Assembly (NCBI GenBank): GCA_023429275.1
Contig: JAEYWB010000550.1
Span: 1-11,830 of the forward strand
Source: Planctomycetota bacterium
Lineage (GTDB): Bacteria > Planctomycetota > Planctomycetia > Planctomycetales > Planctomycetaceae
Direction: 5' to 3'
DNA: 11,830 nucleotides
A program made the translations under genes and the position numbers. Shown piece after piece: positions 8,621-11,830 of the stretch; the first letter of the stretch is position 1, and each line of letters begins with the position of its first letter. The notes under the pieces were generated by a model. The model searched no databases, was not told where the DNA came from, and was given only the letters and a program-made list of their open reading frames with translations.

Positions 8621-8638
8621 CGTTCGTCGCGACGAACG
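8621..8638. promoter_or_regulatory. 18-bp perfect palindrome (operator-like)
   Basis: CGTTCGTCGCGACGAACG reads identically on both strands with no spacer. It lies about 100 bp upstream of tRNA-Ser in otherwise gene-poor DNA. Perfect palindromes of this length are typical binding sites for dimeric regulators or recombination proteins, but no regulator gene is nearby and a function is not shown. Confidence 0.35.
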
Positions 8639-8739
8639 AGCACCGCCAACGGCAGTGAACGAATCTGGTGCCAAATGAGGCCTCAAGCCTCCGGCCACCA
8701 TGGTCAAAACCTGCCCAGACCATTAGAAAATGCTCGCTC

Positions 8740-8826
8740 GGAGAGATGGCAGAGCGGCCGATTGCACCGGTCTTGAAAACCGGAGTACCCTCACGGGTAC
8801 CCAGGGTTCGAATCCCTGTCTCTCCG
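8740..8826 (+). tRNA. tRNA-Ser (anticodon UGA)
   Basis: A complete 87-nt class II cloverleaf. The acceptor stem GGAGAGA (8740-8746) pairs with TCTCTCC (8819-8825), with G8826 as discriminator. The anticodon stem CCGGT/ACCGG (8767-8771/8779-8783) encloses the loop CTTGAAA, with anticodon TGA at 8774-8776, reading UCA. The long variable arm GTACCC-tcac-GGGTAC (8785-8800) is the serine hallmark. The T arm is CAGGG TTCGAAT CCCTG (8802-8818). The 3' CCA is not encoded. A tyrosine recombinase remnant begins 8 bp beyond the 3' end. Confidence 0.97.
8807..8826 (+). other. Putative integration (att) site at the tRNA-Ser 3' end
   Basis: The T-loop to acceptor 3' end of tRNA genes is the classic target of tyrosine recombinases, and a recombinase C-terminal remnant lies immediately adjacent and pointing at it. 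The tRNA remains intact, as expected when the element restores the 3' half. No second copy of this sequence was found in the window, so the other boundary is outside or lost. The assignment rests on context only. Confidence 0.3.
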
Positions 8827-8834
8827 CTTCTTTT

Positions 8835-9185
8835 TCAGCCTCTGGCCATAAGCTGAAGGGCGGCAACCGCTTGTGCGATGGGCATGGTTCCTGAGCCTTC
8901 GGGGTGTGCTGAAATCTGTGCTGTAGGGAATCGACCGTGGCGTTGCACAGACTCCGCCGTCCGGCCTGTTTCGATGCCAGGGGCTTGAGGGTTCGGCCCC
9001 ACTGACAGGCGGGCGAGGTACTGCCGGGTGACGGCGTCGCTGACGTCGGTGTACAGGCGAATCACCTGCGGGTCGACGTGACCGACCCACTCGCGGACAA
9101 CGGCCTCAGGAATCCCCTTCGTGAGGCTCTGGCAGATGAAGGTCTGCCGGAAGGTGTGCAGGTTGACCGGGCCGTCCCCACCAAG
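8835..9185 (-). pseudogene. Tyrosine recombinase/integrase, C-terminal remnant (5'-truncated)
   Basis: 116 codons remain open to the TGA at 8835-8837. The remnant keeps the C-terminal catalytic box of phage-type integrases: HTFR (the HxxR motif), then WVGH, then nine residues later the nucleophile tyrosine in VIRLYTDV, the same H-to-Y spacing as XerD. The N-terminal arm-binding and core domains, with the first catalytic Arg and Lys, are missing. The frame is closed upstream by TGA 9186-9188, which is the stop of the neighbouring gene, and no start codon lies between. It is therefore a truncated relic, not an active enzyme. An unusual tail of about 60 residues follows the catalytic box. Its position 8 bp from tRNA-Ser marks a former integrated element. 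Confidence 0.8.
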
Positions 9186-9602
9186 TCAGGTCCCGATCTC
9201 GGAACAAGGGGCCGGGAGGCCTAGGTCCGGCTGGGCGGCGGACTGAGTGACGCATGGCTCCAACGCATGAAGACGCAGGTTGACCGTCCGGGCCTCCCTC
9301 TCATCCAGCTGTTCCTGGACCGTCACACGAATCAGGTGGATGAGCGGGTCGTCCTCTCCGCCGTCACCCGAAAGGGAACACTGGATCCCGACGGACATGC
9401 CGCGCGCCCAGGGACGTGTTTGCAGCCAGGAAGCCCGCAACGGAAGTGCATCGGTGATGAAGATCGGCTCGCCCCCATAACCATCGATGATCTCACGAAG
9501 GATGGATCCTCCGTTTCGTCGGATGCTCTCGAGCTCGTGGACCATGCCGTCGTATCGAAATGCGTCGACACAGCGTTGCGATGCCAGGTAATAGGGTTTC
9601 AT
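9186..9602 (-). CDS. Hypothetical protein, 138 aa
   Basis: Not recognised. The start is well supported: AAGGAG four bases before ATG 9602 is a near-perfect ribosome binding site. The protein is soluble in appearance, with no signal peptide or membrane segment. It has an amphipathic N-terminal region (MKPYYLASQRCVDAFRYDGM), a helical part (ELESIRRNGGSILREIIDG), mixed strands (GEPIFITDALPLRAS) and an acidic loop (SGDGGEDDPLIH) before a helical VTVQEQLDEREART. It ends at TGA 9186-9188, directly abutting the integrase remnant in the same frame, so its last residues may have been altered by the event that truncated the integrase. It lies 99 bp downstream of the DUF4198 gene on the same strand and could be co-transcribed, or be cargo of the lost element. 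Confidence 0.65.
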   Translation of the reverse strand: MKPYYLASQRCVDAFRYDGMVHELESIRRNGGSILREIIDGYGGEPIFITDALPLRASWLQTRPWARGMSVGIQCSLSGDGGEDDPLIHLIRVTVQEQLDEREARTVNLRLHALEPCVTQSAAQPDLGLPAPCSEIGT

Positions 9603-9701
9603 GGCGCTCCTTCTGCGCGCAGCGTCAAACCGCGGGGGCGAAATCGGAGAGCGTCCGCACCCGTTGCAGGAGAATGGTTCAGTCAGCCGCCGAAGTCGCC
9701 G

Positions 9702-10511
9702 TCAGTCGGCTTTGGAGAGGCCCCCGGCCTTGGTCCCGCGCGAGACCTGCGGAACGTTGAATGTCAGCGTGGCGGTGTAGTGAGTCTTGTCATATCCCTC
9801 CCCCTTCCGCTCCGGCTCGGCGTGGTGAACGACCACGAGGACCCAGTTCCCGTCTTTCGGAGTGAAGGAGGCCTCACCCTTGTCATCGGTCGTCCGTTCG
9901 AAGTCAGGGTCCGTTCCCGTCGCCAGGGCCTGGCCTCGAGGGATAAATGTCACGGTGGCCCCGGCGCGCGGACGCCCTTCGAAGAGCAGGCGGACTCGAA
10001 TCGGCGAGCCGGGGGCGACTCCGACGACGGGATCGACCAGAGGCACAAGCTCGATGGCATGACCGAGCGCCTTCGAGATGTCCCCCATCCCGTCACCGAG
10101 CTGATCCAGGCTCGGACTGGAGAGGACATAGCTCTTCCCACTCTTGATCGCCCGCGTCTTCCCGTGCAGCTTGTCGAGCTGGTGCGAGACGACGTGCAGA
10201 CCCGGCTCGCTCAGGACCAGCCGGTTCGTCCAGTACCCTTCTTTGGGGCTGTAACCCGTGTCGATCAGTCCGTCCTTCAGGTCGACCGATTTTCCCGACG
10301 GCCCGATGACATCCAGCGACCAGCCTTCCGGCGAGATCTTGCTGGCCAGTTTGAAGTCGCGATGCTCGTTGCCGTGATTGCCGAGCTTGAGATCGACGTG
10401 GGCGACGTCGCCGGTCCGGACGACACTCGGGTTGACCTCGATCCACGTATCGTGGGCGAGGAGCGGAGAAGCGACCAATGTGAGGGCCAGTGCCCAGATC
10501 GTGCGAATCAT
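9702..10511 (-). CDS. Exported DUF4198 family protein
   Basis: A 269-residue protein with a clear signal peptide (MIRTIWALALTLVASPLLA, probable cut before HDTW). The mature start HDTWIEVNP is typical of the DUF4198 family, whose members are periplasmic beta-sandwich proteins often found near metal-uptake genes. The C-terminal half has the family pattern: an Ig-like strand set with GRPRAGATVTFIPRG and a later DDKGEASFTPKDGNWVLVVVHH segment, which resembles carboxypeptidase-regulatory-like sandwich domains. Histidines at the mature N-terminus and near the end could bind metal, but this is inference. A GGAG lies about 9 bases before the ATG. The gene starts 47 bp after the redoxin stop on the same strand, suggesting one operon. 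Confidence 0.87.
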   Translation of the reverse strand: MIRTIWALALTLVASPLLAHDTWIEVNPSVVRTGDVAHVDLKLGNHGNEHRDFKLASKISPEGWSLDVIGPSGKSVDLKDGLIDTGYSPKEGYWTNRLVLSEPGLHVVSHQLDKLHGKTRAIKSGKSYVLSSPSLDQLGDGMGDISKALGHAIELVPLVDPVVGVAPGSPIRVRLLFEGRPRAGATVTFIPRGQALATGTDPDFERTTDDKGEASFTPKDGNWVLVVVHHAEPERKGEGYDKTHYTATLTFNVPQVSRGTKAGGLSKAD

Positions 10512-10558
10512 GGATTGACTCCGGGAGAGAGAGTGATGAATAACGGGTACTGGTTGAA

Positions 10559-11278
10559 CTATTGCGGGATGGTCGACGCGGTCACGGCGGCGGAACGGAC
10601 CTCGTTCGACTTCGGCGAACTTGAAGGAGTGATCCCTTCCGCCCTGGCGATCACGTGCAGGAGAGACTGATTATCGAGGAAGGGGACTGACCCCGCGTAG
10701 GCCCAGACGACCTGGCCCCGGGAGTCGACGACGAACGTTCCGTGGTCCAGCGATTCGGGATGGTCCTTCGTCTTCGGTTCATAGACTCCGTATTGACCGG
10801 CGACCTGGTTCCCGGGATCTGACAGAACCGGGAAGTCGAAGGCCCCGTATTCTTTGTACTGCTGCCGCGTATGCTCCGGTTCGTCGGCGCTGAGTGCGAT
10901 GATTTCGGCTCCGAGCTCGTGAAACAGGGCGAGATCCTTGTTGAGGGAAAACAGCTGCGCAACGCAGTGGCTGCAGCCGTATCCATAGTAGAACACGACG
11001 ACCGTCGGCTTCTTCCCGATCCATTCGGAAGCCTGGCGGCTGGCCCCCGTGTGATCCTGAAGAGCAAACGTCGGTGCGGACTGGCGAAGGATCGCCGGAG
11101 ACTGAGTCTCGACGACAGCGACGTCCGAAGCCGAAAGAATCGCCTCCAGGTCGCCGGAGAGCTTCTTCGACTCCACGGCAGCCAGGTAGGCTTCGGCGTC
11201 ATTCGCAATGTGCCCGGTCGGTAACAGACCATAGGCGGTGCAGAACCGGCGGCACTCCTCCAGCCACGCGAGTTTCAC
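10559..11278 (-). CDS. Redoxin / AhpC-TSA family protein (thioredoxin fold), start uncertain
   Basis: 239 residues from the internal GTG at 11278. The redoxin domain spans about 67-212: APTFALQDHTG, strand PTVVVFYYGYG, the CSHC redox centre (C102, C105), ALSADEPEHTRQQY, FPVLSDPG, YGVYEP and the late TFVVDSRGQVVWAY strand. C105 is in the peroxidatic position of peroxiredoxins and C102 makes a CxxC, so it may act as a peroxidase or thiol-disulfide reductase. The N-terminal 60 residues are an extra helical region. The GTG lacks a ribosome binding site, while the frame continues upstream through a membrane segment to a TGA at 11390-11392. The gene may therefore be disrupted (see the next entry). 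It precedes the DUF4198 gene in a probable operon. Confidence 0.8.
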   Translation of the reverse strand: MKLAWLEECRRFCTAYGLLPTGHIANDAEAYLAAVESKKLSGDLEAILSASDVAVVETQSPAILRQSAPTFALQDHTGASRQASEWIGKKPTVVVFYYGYGCSHCVAQLFSLNKDLALFHELGAEIIALSADEPEHTRQQYKEYGAFDFPVLSDPGNQVAGQYGVYEPKTKDHPESLDHGTFVVDSRGQVVWAYAGSVPFLDNQSLLHVIARAEGITPSSSPKSNEVRSAAVTASTIPQ

Positions 11279-11437
11279 TCCGGGGCCAGCATCGCGAACC
11301 TGGGGAATCGCGATGTGGTAGACGATGAGCCCCAGATAGAGCGAAGCGGCGACCCCAAGAAAGCCCCGCCGGGCCTTGCTGGCTGGCGATCACGTGGACT
11401 TCGGCCTTCGATTGCTTCGAACGGGTGTGGCGGACAT
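11279..11437 (-). pseudogene. 5' part of the redoxin gene, interrupted by an in-frame TGA
   Basis: ATG 11437 is preceded by GGAAAGAG four bases upstream, the best ribosome binding site here, and is in frame with the redoxin. It encodes MSATPVRSNRRPKST, then TGA (11390-11392), then SPASKARRGFLG and a hydrophobic VAASLYLGLIVYHIAIP segment running straight into the redoxin. A basic N-terminus plus a single membrane anchor is a typical layout for such proteins. A CGA-to-TGA change would explain the stop. Either the gene is a recent pseudogene, the stop is a sequence error, it is read through, or a truncated cytoplasmic form starts at GTG 11278. Confidence 0.55.
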
Positions 11438-11487
11438 GGAACTCTTTCCGTTGTGAAATTCAGGTGGACGCGGCGGCGGTCGCGGAG

Positions 11488-11830
11488 CTAGTTTTCCGGC
11501 GCGGTTGCGATCGCGAATTCGGGGACCAGTTCGGTCAGAACGGCGCGGAGGGTGCCGCGCGATTCCGTCGTGAGATGGGTGAACCCGGCAGGCTGTTCCG
11601 GGCTCGACAGAATGGCTCCGAGTTTTCGGTAGATCGCCATCCGGAGCGAGCTGGGCGTTCTCTGAAACGGTCGCGCCAGGATCAGGTAGCAGCAGGGATG
11701 GCGAAAGACTCTCGTCTGCAGGTCTAGCTCCTTCAGGGAGAGCCCCGCTGCCGTCCTGGGGCCTGTTCCGGGAAAGTCCGCGGCAAAGGACGATGTGCCG
11801 CGGATCGGCGAGGCAAGCTTCGCTTCGTCG
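11488..11830 (-). CDS. Unrecognised protein, C-terminal 113 residues (runs off the window)
   Basis: This frame is open from the window edge to TAG 11488-11490, with GC-rich third positions as in the neighbouring genes. The visible part includes GTGPRTAAGLSLKELDLQTR, then VFRHPCCYLILARPFQRTPS, then a helical MAIYRKLGAILSSPEQ and HLTTESRGTLRAVLTELVPE. The layout suggests the C-terminal end of a larger protein. Similar endings seem to occur in large haem- or redox-linked proteins, but this is an uncertain recollection and no domain can be named. It lies 50 bp upstream of the redoxin ATG on the same strand and is probably the preceding gene of that operon. Confidence 0.65.
   Translation of the reverse strand, partial: DEAKLASPIRGTSSFAADFPGTGPRTAAGLSLKELDLQTRVFRHPCCYLILARPFQRTPSSLRMAIYRKLGAILSSPEQPAGFTHLTTESRGTLRAVLTELVPEFAIATAPEN

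Larger units (their letters stand above)
7348..8739. other. Gene-poor intergenic region of about 1.4 kb
   Basis: No open frame here has recognisable domains or coding-like composition in either direction. Open frames such as 7418-7852 (+), 7929-8123 (-) and 8242-8574 (+) are rich in Arg, Ser and Pro, lack good ribosome binding sites, and look like chance frames. The stretch around 7800-7960 is more AT-rich than the rest. The region contains an inverted repeat near the start of the fusion gene (GCCGGAAG 7390-7397 / CTTCCGGC 7425-7432), a small minus-strand ORF (7666-7797) and a perfect palindrome (8621-8638). It could hold promoters for the fusion gene, decayed mobile DNA or an unrecognised RNA. 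No known RNA family was recognised by eye. Confidence 0.6.

Noticed and set aside
9267-10670. Long plus-strand open frame of about 467 codons
   Set aside because: It runs antisense to the DUF4198 gene and the 138-aa gene, both better supported by a signal peptide or ribosome binding site.
1-11830. CRISPR array or intact insertion sequence
   Set aside because: No regularly spaced direct repeats and no transposase frame or terminal inverted repeat pair were found by eye; only the integrase remnant indicates mobile DNA.

Overview
The window is GC-rich, compact bacterial chromosome. The best guess for the organism is a planctomycete or close relative. This is inferred from the type of gene content: a sugar/sorbosone dehydrogenase joined to a diheme cytochrome, a redoxin, a DUF4198 protein, and a zinc-finger protein with a Tat-like leader. 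No rRNA or taxon-specific marker is present to prove it.

Layout: 59-475 (+) encodes a small membrane or exported protein with an anti-sigma-type zinc finger. 503-555 is a hairpin-forming repeat between convergent genes. 583-1665 (-) is serC (phosphoserine aminotransferase), with a recognisable promoter at 1740-1769. 1892-3031 (+) is a secreted alpha/beta hydrolase. 3115-7314 (-) is the standout gene: one uninterrupted frame encoding a membrane glycosyltransferase of the cellulose-synthase type, a further membrane segment, a PQQ-type sugar dehydrogenase propeller, and a C-terminal domain with two CxxCH haem motifs. 7348-8739 is about 1.4 kb with no convincing long gene; it holds a small ORF and an 18-bp perfect palindrome. 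8740-8826 (+) is tRNA-Ser(UGA). Right after it, on the minus strand, lies the C-terminal remnant of a tyrosine recombinase, the usual sign of an element once integrated at a tRNA gene. An unrecognised 138-aa gene with a strong ribosome binding site follows at 9186-9602 (-).

The right end reads leftward as a likely operon: a partial gene entering from the window edge, a thioredoxin-fold redoxin, and an exported DUF4198 protein. The redoxin has an in-frame TGA between its best start (ATG at 11437, good ribosome binding site) and the rest of its frame. That stop removes a membrane anchor, so the gene is either freshly broken or starts at an internal GTG.

The most novel item is the glycosyltransferase-dehydrogenase-cytochrome fusion. 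It predicts one polypeptide with a sugar-polymerising active site in the cytoplasm and a sugar-oxidising, haem-bearing module outside. The serine biosynthesis gene and the hydrolase show no functional link to it in the sequence.
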